The position numbers and the translations under genes were made by a program. A model generated the notes under the pieces. It had not been told where the DNA came from and searched no databases. It was given only the letters and a program-made list of their open reading frames with translations. From assembly GCF_029478095.1 (NCBI RefSeq), contig NZ_JAKOAV010000001.1:124001-188000 (forward strand): DNA of 64,000 nucleotides, in the 5' to 3' direction. This DNA is from Pelotomaculum isophthalicicum JI (lineage in GTDB: Bacteria; Bacillota; Desulfotomaculia; Desulfotomaculales; Pelotomaculaceae). Positions 24,440 to 33,173 of this stretch are shown one piece after another. How positions within the stretch are numbered: the stretch's first letter is position 1; each line of letters begins with the position of its first letter.

Positions 24440-25624
24440 ATGAAGGAAGTTGTAATCGTCAGCGCGGTGCGCACCGCGGTGGGTAAGTATGGCGGTTCGC
24501 TGCAGAACACTCCTGCTGTTGAACTGGGCGCCATAGTTATTAAGGAAGCAATAAAGAGGGCCGGGATTACTGTCGAGCAAGTCGAAGAAGTGATCATGGG
24601 AAATGTTTTAACCGCAGGCCTCGGGCAAAACCCCGCGCGCCAGGCCTCTTTGAAAGCCGGCCTGCCTATTGAAACACCGGCCTATACAATGGGTATCGTC
24701 TGCGGCTCCGGGCTGAAATCCGTTATGCTGGCCGCCCAGCAAATTATGTCCGAGCAGGCTGATATAGTCGTGGCCGGCGGCATGGAAAACATGAGCGCCG
24801 CTCCCTACGTGCTGGATAAGGCCAGGTGGGGCTACCGCATGTTCGACAGCACCCTTACCGACGAGATGGTCAAAGACGGCCTATGGTGCGCTTTTAACGA
24901 CATCCACATGGGCATGACCGCTGAAAACCTCTCGGTAAAATATAATATATCCAGGGAAGACCAGGACCAATTGGCTGTTGACAGTCATAACAAGGCTATT
25001 GCGGCCATTGATTCCGGAAAATTTAAGGACGAGATTGTGCCGGTGCCCATTCCCCAAAAGAAAGGCGAACCGGTGTATTTTGACACGGACGAATTGCCGC
25101 GCCGGGGCGCCTCAGTAGAAGCCCTGGCCAAACTGCCCGCCGTTTTCAAAAAAGGCGGCACCGTTACCGCCGGGAACGCCTCCGGGATCAATGACGCCGC
25201 TGCCGCGACAGTGGTGATGTCCGCCGATAAAGCGAAAGAGTTGGGACTAAAACCCATGGCTGTGATTAAATCCTTTGCCACGGCGGGCGTGGATCCCGCT
25301 TATATGGGCACCGGACCGATTCCCGCCAGCAAAAAGGCGATGGCCAAGGCCGGGCTCACCGTGGCCGACTTTGACGTGATCGAAGCCAACGAGGCTTTTG
25401 CAGCCCAGGCCCTGACCTGTATCCGCGGCCTCGAACTGCCGATGGACAAGGTGAACTTCAACGGCGGCGCTATCGCCATCGGCCACCCGATCGGCGCCAG
25501 CGGGACGCGGATCCTGACGACCCTGCTTTACGAGTTAAAGAAACAGAACGGGCGTTACGGCCTAGCCACCATGTGCATCGGCGGCGGCCAGGGCGTGGCC
25601 ATGACCGTGGAAAACATTAAATAA
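24440..25624 (+). CDS. Acetyl-CoA acetyltransferase (thiolase)
   Basis: Classic thiolase of 394 residues that cleaves acetoacetyl-CoA to two acetyl-CoA, the last step of the pathway. The nucleophilic Cys lies in [12 protein letters not shown], with [24 protein letters not shown] and the second Cys in MCIGGGQG. I start it at ATG 24440 ([19 protein letters not shown]), nine bases after GAAAGG; ATG 24431 abuts the ribosome site. It is distinct in family branch from the DUF35-dependent thiolase at 12086. Confidence 0.95.
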   Translation: MKEVVIVSAVRTAVGKYGGSLQNTPAVELGAIVIKEAIKRAGITVEQVEEVIMGNVLTAGLGQNPARQASLKAGLPIETPAYTMGIVCGSGLKSVMLAAQQIMSEQADIVVAGGMENMSAAPYVLDKARWGYRMFDSTLTDEMVKDGLWCAFNDIHMGMTAENLSVKYNISREDQDQLAVDSHNKAIAAIDSGKFKDEIVPVPIPQKKGEPVYFDTDELPRRGASVEALAKLPAVFKKGGTVTAGNASGINDAAAATVVMSADKAKELGLKPMAVIKSFATAGVDPAYMGTGPIPASKKAMAKAGLTVADFDVIEANEAFAAQALTCIRGLELPMDKVNFNGGAIAIGHPIGASGTRILTTLLYELKKQNGRYGLATMCIGGGQGVAMTVENIK

Positions 25625-25722
25625 ACAATCCGATGAGCATATAACCATTGAAAGAAATTTAAACCCTCATTTGTTGTTATAATGACATGACCTGATGGAT
25701 GGGGGTTTGGAAGGAGTATCAT

Positions 25723-26571
25723 ATGGAAGTTAAGAAGATTATGGTTATCGGCGCCGGCCAGATGGGTTCCGGTATTGCTCAGGTATCGATCGCCGCCGGT
25801 TATGACGTGGTTATTAATGATATCAATGACACTTTTGTTAACAGAGGCATCGGCTTGATTGACAAAAACCTGTCGAAGGATGTCAGCAAAGGACGCCTTG
25901 ATGAAGCGGCCAAAGCAGCCTTAATGGCCAAGCTGATCCCGTCCACCAGCCTGCAGGACGCCAAGGACGTCGACCTGGTGATAGAGGCGGCTATTGAGAA
26001 TATGGAAATCAAAGGCAAGATTTTCAAGGAACTTGACGAAGTATGCAAACCTGAAGCGATTCTTGCCACAAACACCTCCTCGCTGCCCATCACCGAAATA
26101 GCCGCGGTAACCAAACGGCCGGACAAAGTGATCGGCATGCACTTTTTTAATCCCGTGCCTGTGATGAAGCTGGTAGAGGTCATCAGGGGGCTGGCGACAT
26201 CCGATGAAACTTATGATATCGTTAAGACTGCCAGCGAAAAAATGGGCAAGGTTCCCGCTGAAGTGAATGACGCACCTGGTTTCACGGTAAACCGTCTCCT
26301 CATTCCGATGATTAATGAAGCGATATATTGTCTCTACGAGGGCATCGCTTCACGGGAAGCGATTGACAACGTGATGAAGCTGGGCGCGAATCACCCGATG
26401 GGGCCCCTCGCTCTCGGCGACCTGATTGGCCTGGACACCTGCCTGTCAATCATGGAAGTGTTATACCGCGGTTTCGGCGATCCCAAGTACCGCCCGTGCC
26501 CGCTCCTGCGCAAATATGTGGCTGCCGGCTGGCTTGGCCGTAAGACTGGTAGAGGGTTTTACCAGTACTAA
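25723..26571 (+). CDS. hbd: 3-hydroxybutyryl-CoA dehydrogenase
   Basis: NAD-dependent dehydrogenase of 282 residues that oxidises 3-hydroxybutyryl-CoA to acetoacetyl-CoA. N-terminal Rossmann turn [14 protein letters not shown], catalytic His in [35 protein letters not shown] and C-terminal [13 protein letters not shown] are standard Hbd features. I choose ATG 25723, six bases after AAGGAG; ATG 25699 lies upstream of that site. It sits between the thiolase and crotonase genes. A 3-hydroxypimelyl-CoA role is possible but the short-chain form fits best. Confidence 0.94.
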   Translation: MEVKKIMVIGAGQMGSGIAQVSIAAGYDVVINDINDTFVNRGIGLIDKNLSKDVSKGRLDEAAKAALMAKLIPSTSLQDAKDVDLVIEAAIENMEIKGKIFKELDEVCKPEAILATNTSSLPITEIAAVTKRPDKVIGMHFFNPVPVMKLVEVIRGLATSDETYDIVKTASEKMGKVPAEVNDAPGFTVNRLLIPMINEAIYCLYEGIASREAIDNVMKLGANHPMGPLALGDLIGLDTCLSIMEVLYRGFGDPKYRPCPLLRKYVAAGWLGRKTGRGFYQY

Positions 26572-26589
26572 CGCGAAGGGGGTATAAAT

Positions 26590-27372
26590 ATGGCGTGGAA
26601 TAATGTTCTGGTAGAATTTGATAACGAGATTGCGGTGGTCAGCGTCAACCGCCCCAAAGCACTAAACGCGCTCGATCATCAGACCATCGCTGAGTTGGGC
26701 GAAGCCATGGCTGAGTTAGCCGCCAATCAGTCGGTAAAGGTTATTATTTTAACCGGCGCCGGTGAAAAAGCTTTTGTAGCGGGCGCCGACATCGCCTACA
26801 TGTTGTCCCTGACTCCCATGCAGGCGCAGGAATTCAGCCGTCATGGCCAAAAAGTACTCAGCCAGATTGAAAACATGTCAAAGCCGGTGATAGCCGCGGT
26901 AAACGGCTTTGCTCTTGGCGGCGGCTGCGAACTGAGCATGGCCTGCGACATCCGCGTGGCTTCGGAGAAGGCCAAATTCGGCCAGCCGGAAGTAAGTCTT
27001 GGCATCATGGCCGGCTTCGGCGGCACCCAGCGCCTGGCCCGGCTGGTGAACCCCGGTATCGCCAAAGAGATGCTCTTCACCGGCGATATTTACGATGCCC
27101 AAGCCGCGCTTAAGTTTGGCCTGGTCAGCAAGGTTGTTCCGGCCGATGAGTTGATGGATGTCTGCAAGAAGATGGCCAAGCGCATTGCCTCAATGGGTCC
27201 GGTTGGTGTAAGGTTCACCAAAGAAGCTATTAACCAGGGACTGGATATGGATCAGGAAAAGGCCTTTAATATTGAAGCCGCCCTTTTCGGTGTGATTTTC
27301 TCAACTGCCGACCAAAAAGAAGGCATGAGCGCCTTTTTAGAGAAGCGCAAAGTGGAGTTTAAAGGCGAGTAG
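26590..27372 (+). CDS. crt: Enoyl-CoA hydratase (crotonase)
   Basis: Crotonase of 260 residues that hydrates crotonyl-CoA to 3-hydroxybutyryl-CoA. Oxyanion-hole residues lie in KAFVAGADIAYM and GFALGGGCELSMACD; the two catalytic acids are in that second segment and in FGQPEVSLGIMAGFGGTQRL. ATG 26590 follows GAAGGGGGTATAAAT, 18 bases after hbd. Together with hbd and the thiolase gene it forms the crotonyl-CoA to acetyl-CoA branch. Confidence 0.93.
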   Translation: MAWNNVLVEFDNEIAVVSVNRPKALNALDHQTIAELGEAMAELAANQSVKVIILTGAGEKAFVAGADIAYMLSLTPMQAQEFSRHGQKVLSQIENMSKPVIAAVNGFALGGGCELSMACDIRVASEKAKFGQPEVSLGIMAGFGGTQRLARLVNPGIAKEMLFTGDIYDAQAALKFGLVSKVVPADELMDVCKKMAKRIASMGPVGVRFTKEAINQGLDMDQEKAFNIEAALFGVIFSTADQKEGMSAFLEKRKVEFKGE

Positions 27373-27393
27373 TTAAAAAATCAAGATGTTTTT

Positions 27394-27435
27394 GGTGGTT
27401 ATTGCCCGTAATAGCTGATGGGCAAAAAGAATCAC
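27394..27435 (+). terminator. Hairpin between crt and the second acyl-CoA dehydrogenase
   Basis: TTGCCC (27402-27407) pairs with GGGCAA (27420-27425), flanked by GGTG and CACC that extend the stem after mismatches. No T-run follows, so it may tune rather than stop expression of the next gene. Confidence 0.4.
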
Positions 27436-27473
27436 CATTTACAGTAATATAATTTAAATTAGGAGGGAATAGA

Positions 27474-28631
27474 ATGGATTTTGGGTTAACAGAAGAACAA
27501 AAAATGGTACAGGATATGGCTCGCAATTTTGCGGAAAAGGAAATTGCTCCTTACGTTGAAGAGGATGAAAAGAACCATTACTATCGCAGAGAGATTTTAA
27601 CCAAAATGGGTGAACTGGGCCTGCTGGGCTGGAGCATTCCGGAAGAATACGGCGGAAACGGCATGGGTTGGATGGAAGGCGTTATAGCCCTGTATGAAAT
27701 AGCCAAAGTGCATACTTCCTGGAGACTTTCCATCAGCGGCAACTGCTGGGGTCCGGCAATGACCATTAATGAATACGGCACTGAAGAACAAAAACAAAAA
27801 TGGATTCCCAAACTGTTAGACGGGACATGGGCGGGAAGCTTTGCTATCACCGAGCCTAACACAGGTTCCGATGTAGCCAGCATGAAGACGTTTGCAGAAG
27901 ATAAGGGCGACCACTGGCTGATCAACGGCACCAAGACGTGGATATCCGGAGGGCACACTTCCGATGTCGGGCTACTCTATGCTATGACTGACAAAGGCAA
28001 AGGCGCTAAGGGGATGTCCTGTTTCATCATTGACTATAACAATACCCCCGGCGTTCAAAGAATTCCGATGGAAGATAAAGTCGGCATGTATGCCGCCCCG
28101 ACTTCGGAACTAATTTTCGAGGATGCGGTGGTTCCTAAAGAAAATCTTTTAGGCGGATTAAACAAGGGTTTCTTCATTTGCATGTGGCAGTTGAACAATA
28201 CCCGCATGGGTTGTGCCGTTGGCGGCGCGGCTCTTTCCAGGGCGTGCCTGGATGGTTGCATTCAATATGCTAATGAACGTTACCAGTTTGGCGTGCCAAT
28301 CGGCAAACACCAGATGGTTCAGCAGCAGATTGCTGAAATGATCTTGGAAGATGAGGCGGCCAAACAACTCGTTTATCGCGCCGCATGGTTAAAAGACAAC
28401 AAATTACCCAGCCAGAAGGCGACTTCAACCGCTAAGCTGGCAGGTTGCCTGGCATCTGTTCACGCCGCCAACCTGGCAATGAAAATCTACGGTTCATACG
28501 GATATTCCAATGAGTATCCTTGCGGCAGATGGCTCCGCGATTGCAAACAGTTCGAGACCCTGGAGGGAACCTCCAACATGCATATGCAAATCATCGCCAA
28601 CATTGAACTTGGTTTCGCGCCCGACCGTTAG
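27474..28631 (+). CDS. Acyl-CoA dehydrogenase, second glutaryl-CoA dehydrogenase-like paralogue
   Basis: FAD-dependent dehydrogenase of 385 residues, clearly related to the one at 17211 (shared EEYGGN.MGW, GTEEQK, FAITEP.(S/T)GSDV.SM and YANERYQFGVPIGKHQMV). Catalytic Glu in LEGTSN (about residue 364). The Arg near residue 84 (HTSWRLSISG) aligns by eye with the carboxylate-binding Arg of glutaryl-CoA dehydrogenases. It may act on another dicarboxylyl-CoA (pimelyl-CoA) or be the housekeeping glutaryl-CoA enzyme, while the sigma-54-driven copy is inducible. ATG 27474 follows GGAGGGAATAGA. Last gene of the catabolic cluster. Confidence 0.85.
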   Translation: MDFGLTEEQKMVQDMARNFAEKEIAPYVEEDEKNHYYRREILTKMGELGLLGWSIPEEYGGNGMGWMEGVIALYEIAKVHTSWRLSISGNCWGPAMTINEYGTEEQKQKWIPKLLDGTWAGSFAITEPNTGSDVASMKTFAEDKGDHWLINGTKTWISGGHTSDVGLLYAMTDKGKGAKGMSCFIIDYNNTPGVQRIPMEDKVGMYAAPTSELIFEDAVVPKENLLGGLNKGFFICMWQLNNTRMGCAVGGAALSRACLDGCIQYANERYQFGVPIGKHQMVQQQIAEMILEDEAAKQLVYRAAWLKDNKLPSQKATSTAKLAGCLASVHAANLAMKIYGSYGYSNEYPCGRWLRDCKQFETLEGTSNMHMQIIANIELGFAPDR

Positions 28632-29039
28632 GATCAAAGGATTCTTAACGGCTAACCAGTAGACCCGAAGATCGCATTAGTTAAACCTCATCGTTAATAT
28701 AGCGGCCACCATTTTTATGATCGTCGTTTTAGTATTTACGGCGGCGGGCATAAGAAGGCGGCCTTTTTTTACGATAAAGAAATAAAAAAATGTTTTAAAA
28801 CGGAGGAAAATGGTGGAAAAGTAGCTTATTCCTACGGAATATGTGAATGAGCGGATACCGTCATGCAATTTGTAGGTAGTACGGTAGTGTATATCGCTTG
28901 CATATGATTCATTTACGTGTTAATCTAATAACGATCTAATGTTGAAATAACCGTATGGTTGGAAGTAATGCATGCTTATAATTCAAAGGAATAGTATAAA
29001 CAGAAAAATAGTATGTTGAATAATTAGGGGGGGGAATAA
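28632..29039. other. Intergenic region before moxR
   Basis: About 400 AT-rich bases with no convincing gene. It contains GGCGGCC followed by seven T (28758-28770), which could end the catabolic operon although the opposite arm is poor, and a small ATTCC-TAC-GGAAT palindrome. The promoter for moxR must be here; no consensus sigma-54 site with correct spacing was found. Confidence 0.5.
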
Positions 29040-29912
29040 ATGCAAGCGAAAGCGCAAGATTTTAGGGGTACGGCGAATTATATCGCCTCTGAAGATCTGA
29101 TGAACAGCGTAAACGTATCCAGGGCGCTCGGCAGGCCTTTGTTAATTAAAGGGGAACCGGGCACCGGCAAGACTATGCTGGCCCGGAGCATATCCGAGGG
29201 ATTGGGGCAGCGGCTGATCATCTGGAATATCAAATCCACAACCAAGGCCCAGGACGGCCTGTATATTTATGATACGGTGCAAAGGCTCTATGACAGCCAG
29301 TTCGGGGACCACGACGTTTCAGACATCAGTCAGTATATTCGTTTGGGGAAGCTGGGCGAAGCTTTTGCATCCGATGAGCAGGTCGTGTTGCTTATTGATG
29401 AAATCGACAAGGCAGACCTGGAATTTCCGAACGACCTGCTGTGGGAATTGGACGTGATGAGCTTTTTTATCCCCGAAACCGGGGCGACAATCACCGCGAA
29501 ACACCGGCCGATTGTGATTATCACCAGCAACGCTGAGAAAGAACTGCCGGACGCTTTTTTAAGAAGGTGTATTTTCCATTACATCTCCTTCCCTGAGCCG
29601 GAGATGATGAAAGAAATCGTCAAGGTGCACCACCCCAACCTGGAAGACCGGTTGGTTGGCGAAGCGATGGAAGCGTTTTACTGGATCAGGAGCCTGAGCG
29701 GACTGCAAAAGAAGCCGAGCACCAGCGAGCTGATTGACTGGGTGCAAGCACTGGCTGTGGGCGGGATTAGCCTGGAAAAAATTCGTAAAGAAATACCTCT
29801 TTTAGGAGTTTTAATTAAGAAGAACCAGGATTTCGATATTATCTTGAAGAGACTTAGCGCCCAAGGCTCCTCGAAAACCAAGCCGAGCATTCAGACCATA
29901 TGGAGGGGGTGA
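29040..29912 (+). CDS. MoxR-family AAA+ ATPase
   Basis: AAA+ ATPase of 290 residues. Walker A is in LIKGEPGTGKTMLARS, Walker B in VVLLIDEIDKADLEFPNDLL, sensor 1 in IVIITSNAEKELPDAFLRRC with the arginine finger pair. MoxR proteins act with VWA-domain partners as chaperone-like machines that assemble or activate enzymes (CoxD/CoxE, NorQ/NorD, CbbQ/CbbO). Two VWA genes follow directly, the first overlapping the stop. ATG 29040 follows TAGGGGGGGG. Its client is unknown; the upstream aromatic-degradation enzymes are a candidate only by position. Confidence 0.9.
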   Translation: MQAKAQDFRGTANYIASEDLMNSVNVSRALGRPLLIKGEPGTGKTMLARSISEGLGQRLIIWNIKSTTKAQDGLYIYDTVQRLYDSQFGDHDVSDISQYIRLGKLGEAFASDEQVVLLIDEIDKADLEFPNDLLWELDVMSFFIPETGATITAKHRPIVIITSNAEKELPDAFLRRCIFHYISFPEPEMMKEIVKVHHPNLEDRLVGEAMEAFYWIRSLSGLQKKPSTSELIDWVQALAVGGISLEKIRKEIPLLGVLIKKNQDFDIILKRLSAQGSSKTKPSIQTIWRG

Positions 29913-31120
29913 TACCCCTGTTCGTTAACTTCTTTTATGAACTGAAAAGAACCGGGGTGCCGGTTTCCCTGACAGAGTGGATGACTTTGATGGAAGCTTT
30001 GAGCAAAGGCCTGGCTTTTTCCAGTTTGAGCGGTTTTTATTACCTGGCCAGGGCGGTGCTGGTTAAAAGTGAAGCCCATTTCGACAGTTACGATATTGCC
30101 TTCCAGAACTACTTTAAAGGCATTGAAACACCTGCGGATGTGCTGGAGCAGGCCATGGAATGGCTTAAAGACGCCTTGCCTCCGTATTTGATCTCGCCGG
30201 AAGATCGCAAGCTTTTTCAAGAATGGGATTTGGATAAGCTGCGCCGTGAACTGGATGAAAGATTGAAAACGCAGGATGGGCAGCATCATGGCGGCTCCAA
30301 GTGGATCGGCACGGGCGGCCGTTCACCCTTCGGTCATGGCGGCTATAACCCGGCCGGTGTGCGTATCGGCGGCGAGTCGACCAACCGCTCGGCCGTCAAG
30401 GTCGCAGCTGAACGGCGCTACCGCGGCTACCGGGGCGATGAAACCCTCGGGGTAAGGCAGTTTGAAGTGGCCTTGCGCAAACTTCGCCAGCTTACCAGCC
30501 GCACCGATGGGGAAAAAGACGTGCTGGATCTGGATGGCACCATCGACGCAACTTGCCGGAACGCCGGCAGGCTGGAACTGGTTTGGGACCGCTCCCGCAA
30601 GAACACCATGAAAGTTGTTGTGGTGATGGATTCGGGAGGATCGATGGATGAATACATTGATCTTTGCAGCCAGTTGTTTTCAGCGGTTAACCGGTCGACC
30701 CATTTTAAAGATTTAAAATTTTATTATTTCCACAACTGCATTTATGAAAACATCTATGTCAACCCGTCGTGTGTTTCTCGTTACGCCGTTAAAACGTACG
30801 ATTTTTTACGTGATCTTGACCCCGAATACCGGTTAATTATAGTGGGTGACGCCAGCATGTCTCCCAGTGAGCTGACCATGGTGGGCGGGGCTCTTGATTG
30901 GGACAGTATGAATAATGAGCCGGGGTTGGTCTGGCTGGAAAGATTAATCAAGCGTTTTCCACATGCCGTATGGTTGAATCCCGTTCCATACCAGTGGTGG
31001 GACCCGCGATTGAATTATGGAGCGCACTCCATCGTTTTGATCAGAAAACTGTTTCCTATGTTCGAGTTGACCCTGGACGGGCTGGAGCAGGCGATAAAGA
31101 GTCTTAAGGTAAAGTTCTGA
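29900..31120 (+). CDS. VWA (CoxE-like) domain protein, copy 1
   Basis: Protein of about 400 residues. The N-terminal half is helical (VNFFYELKRTGVPVSLTEW); a Gly-rich hinge (about 130-165) precedes a VWA domain with a MIDAS-like VVVMDSGGSMDEY and ends in a helical tail. Partner of the MoxR ATPase encoded upstream, whose stop lies inside this frame. Start uncertain: comparison with copy 2, which begins at TTG-TTT-GTT, points to CTG 29918 placed after GGAGGGGGTGA, whereas ATG 29900 lies before that ribosome site. It is a tandem duplicate of the next gene. Confidence 0.88.
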   Translation: MEGVIPLFVNFFYELKRTGVPVSLTEWMTLMEALSKGLAFSSLSGFYYLARAVLVKSEAHFDSYDIAFQNYFKGIETPADVLEQAMEWLKDALPPYLISPEDRKLFQEWDLDKLRRELDERLKTQDGQHHGGSKWIGTGGRSPFGHGGYNPAGVRIGGESTNRSAVKVAAERRYRGYRGDETLGVRQFEVALRKLRQLTSRTDGEKDVLDLDGTIDATCRNAGRLELVWDRSRKNTMKVVVVMDSGGSMDEYIDLCSQLFSAVNRSTHFKDLKFYYFHNCIYENIYVNPSCVSRYAVKTYDFLRDLDPEYRLIIVGDASMSPSELTMVGGALDWDSMNNEPGLVWLERLIKRFPHAVWLNPVPYQWWDPRLNYGAHSIVLIRKLFPMFELTLDGLEQAIKSLKVKF

Positions 31121-31151
31121 TGAATGGGTCAAACATTATGGTGGTGAAACG

Positions 31152-32357
31152 TTGTTTGTTAATTTTCTTTATGAGCTGAAAAGGGCTGGGGTGCCTGTTT
31201 CCCTGACGGAGTGGATGACCCTGATGGAAGCGCTGAGCAAGGGTCTGGCCTTTTCCAGTTTGAGCGGGTTTTACCACCTGGCCAGGTCGGTGCTGGTAAA
31301 AAGTGAATTCCATTTTGACAGTTTCGACTTGGCATTCCAAAACTACTTTAAAGGTGTGGAAACACCTGTCAATGTGATTGAACAAGCTTTGAACTGGCTG
31401 TCAAAAGAACAGCCCCCTCTGATGACATCCCCGGAAGAGCGAGAGCTCTTTCAGGATTGGGATGTAAAAAAGTTGCGCCATGAACTGGAAGAAAAGTTGA
31501 AAACACAGGACGGAGAGCGCCAGGGCGGCTCCAAAATGGCTGGCACGGGCGGCGCGTCGCGGTTTGGACATAGCGGTTTCAATCCGAAAGGGGGAATACG
31601 TATCGGCGGCGCCTCCGGCGGCAGCTCGGCTGTCAAGGTGGCCGGCGAGCGGCGTTACCGGGGATACCGCAGTGATGTCATCATTGGCGTAAGAAAGTTT
31701 GAGGCCGCTTTGCGCATTCTCCGCCAGTTGACCAGCCGCCACGAAGGTTTGAAGAGCGAGTTGGATTTAAACGGCACCGTCGGTGCCACCTGCCGGAATG
31801 CCGGCAAGTTGAAGCTTGTATGGGACCGCCCGCGCAAGAACAATATTAAAATTGTCCTGATCATGGATTCGGGCGGGTCGATGGATCCTTACATCGAGCT
31901 GTGCAGCCGGTTATTCAGCGCGGTCAAACGCTCAACTCACTTGAAAGATTTAAAATGCTATTATTTTCATAATTGCATATATGATAATATCTATGTAAAG
32001 CCGGCCTGCGTGTGGAGCAATGCTGTAAAAACATACGATATATTGCATAACCTCGATCCTGATTACCGGCTGATTATTGTTGGTGACGCCAGCATGGCGC
32101 CGGGTGAATTGACCATGGTGAACGGGGCCATAGACTGGGACAGTATGAATAACGAGTCGGGTGCGGTCTGGCTGGAGCGTTTGGCCAGGCATTTCAAGCA
32201 CGCTGTTTGGCTTAACCCGATACCGGCCCAAGGGTGGGATGAACGTATGAATTACCGCGCGCATACCATTAGCATGATCCGTGAATTGTTTCCCATGTAC
32301 GAGTTGTCGTTGAGCGGGCTGCAGCAGGCGGTAAAACGGCTCAAGGTCCGTGTTTGA
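31152..32357 (+). CDS. VWA (CoxE-like) domain protein, copy 2
   Basis: Tandem paralogue of the preceding gene along its whole length (401 residues): same N-terminus (FVNFLYELKRAGVPVSLTEW), same AFSSLSGFY and AFQNYFKG blocks, same Gly-rich hinge, same MDSGGSM metal-site motif and the same WLNPIPAQGWDERMNY tail region. TTG 31152 follows GTGGTGAAACG. Having two adjacent VWA partners for one MoxR suggests a hetero-oligomeric adaptor or two clients. The gene ends nine bases from the convergent pcm gene. Confidence 0.88.
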   Translation: MFVNFLYELKRAGVPVSLTEWMTLMEALSKGLAFSSLSGFYHLARSVLVKSEFHFDSFDLAFQNYFKGVETPVNVIEQALNWLSKEQPPLMTSPEERELFQDWDVKKLRHELEEKLKTQDGERQGGSKMAGTGGASRFGHSGFNPKGGIRIGGASGGSSAVKVAGERRYRGYRSDVIIGVRKFEAALRILRQLTSRHEGLKSELDLNGTVGATCRNAGKLKLVWDRPRKNNIKIVLIMDSGGSMDPYIELCSRLFSAVKRSTHLKDLKCYYFHNCIYDNIYVKPACVWSNAVKTYDILHNLDPDYRLIIVGDASMAPGELTMVNGAIDWDSMNNESGAVWLERLARHFKHAVWLNPIPAQGWDERMNYRAHTISMIRELFPMYELSLSGLQQAVKRLKVRV

Positions 32358-32366
32358 TTATATTTA

Positions 32367-33053
32367 TTAAGATTTGTTTGCGTTCCAGCCTTCTTCACCT
32401 ACAAGGGGAACAAAGCGTACCGCCCCCAGGTTTTCCCGGTCAATTCCACCATCCGCTCTTTTTCTTAAACGCAGCAAATCCTGGTGGGTTTTCTTACCCA
32501 CAGGAACCACTAGAAAGCCTCCAGTTTTCAGTTGATTGCTCAAAGACTCAGGGACGACCGGCGCTCCCGCCGCCACCACGATCCCGTCGAAGGGCGCTTC
32601 CCCGGCCCAACCTTTTGAACCGTCGCCTATGCGAACTATTATGTTATCGTACTTTAAAGTTTGAAAACGCGTTTGAGCTTGTCCAGCCAGGGTTTCATGA
32701 CGCTCAATCGTATATACTTTGGACACAATACGCGATATTATTGCCGCCGCATATCCGGAACCGGCGCCGATTTCCAAAATCCGGTCTTCCGGCTCCGGCT
32801 CCAGGGCTTCAGCCATCAAGGCGACTATGTATGGCTGGCTGATAGTTTGTCCCTCATCAATGGGAAGCGCGCAATCATCATAAGCATAGGCCTGTAGCTG
32901 TTCAGAAACGAAAAAGTGACGCGGCACTGCGAGCATGCTCTGCAAGACGGCCTTGTTGGTAATACCCAAAGGAATAAGCTGCTTTTCCACCATTCGCCTC
33001 CTTTCGTCCGCGCGGTCACTGGAATCGTTGTCACTGTTTTGCGGGAATTCCAT
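32367..33053 (-). CDS. pcm: Protein-L-isoaspartate O-methyltransferase
   Basis: Repairs isoaspartyl residues by SAM-dependent methylation. The 228-residue protein shows the Pcm pattern: VPRHFFVSEQLQAYAYDD, ALPIDEGQTISQPYIVALM, the SAM loop ILEIGAGSGYAAA, FDGIVVAAGAPVVP and a final VPLVGEEGW. I place the start at ATG 33053, seven bases after GAGGAG; longer upstream readings lack a ribosome site. It converges with the VWA gene. Confidence 0.93.
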   Translation of the reverse strand: MEFPQNSDNDSSDRADERRRMVEKQLIPLGITNKAVLQSMLAVPRHFFVSEQLQAYAYDDCALPIDEGQTISQPYIVALMAEALEPEPEDRILEIGAGSGYAAAIISRIVSKVYTIERHETLAGQAQTRFQTLKYDNIIVRIGDGSKGWAGEAPFDGIVVAAGAPVVPESLSNQLKTGGFLVVPVGKKTHQDLLRLRKRADGGIDRENLGAVRFVPLVGEEGWNANKS

Positions 33054-33173
33054 AATCATACTCCTCGTTGTTATTTTGATCGGATAACGACTTTTAATAT
33101 TTCCCCCGGCAGAATTAATAATACCAGTGTTTACGCCGAAAAGGAACAATATTCCTGGTAAATTAACAGTGAA

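Noticed and set aside
28880-28975. Sigma-54 promoter upstream of moxR
   Set aside because: Two GG...GC pairs occur but with 11-base spacing, which does not fit the enzyme.
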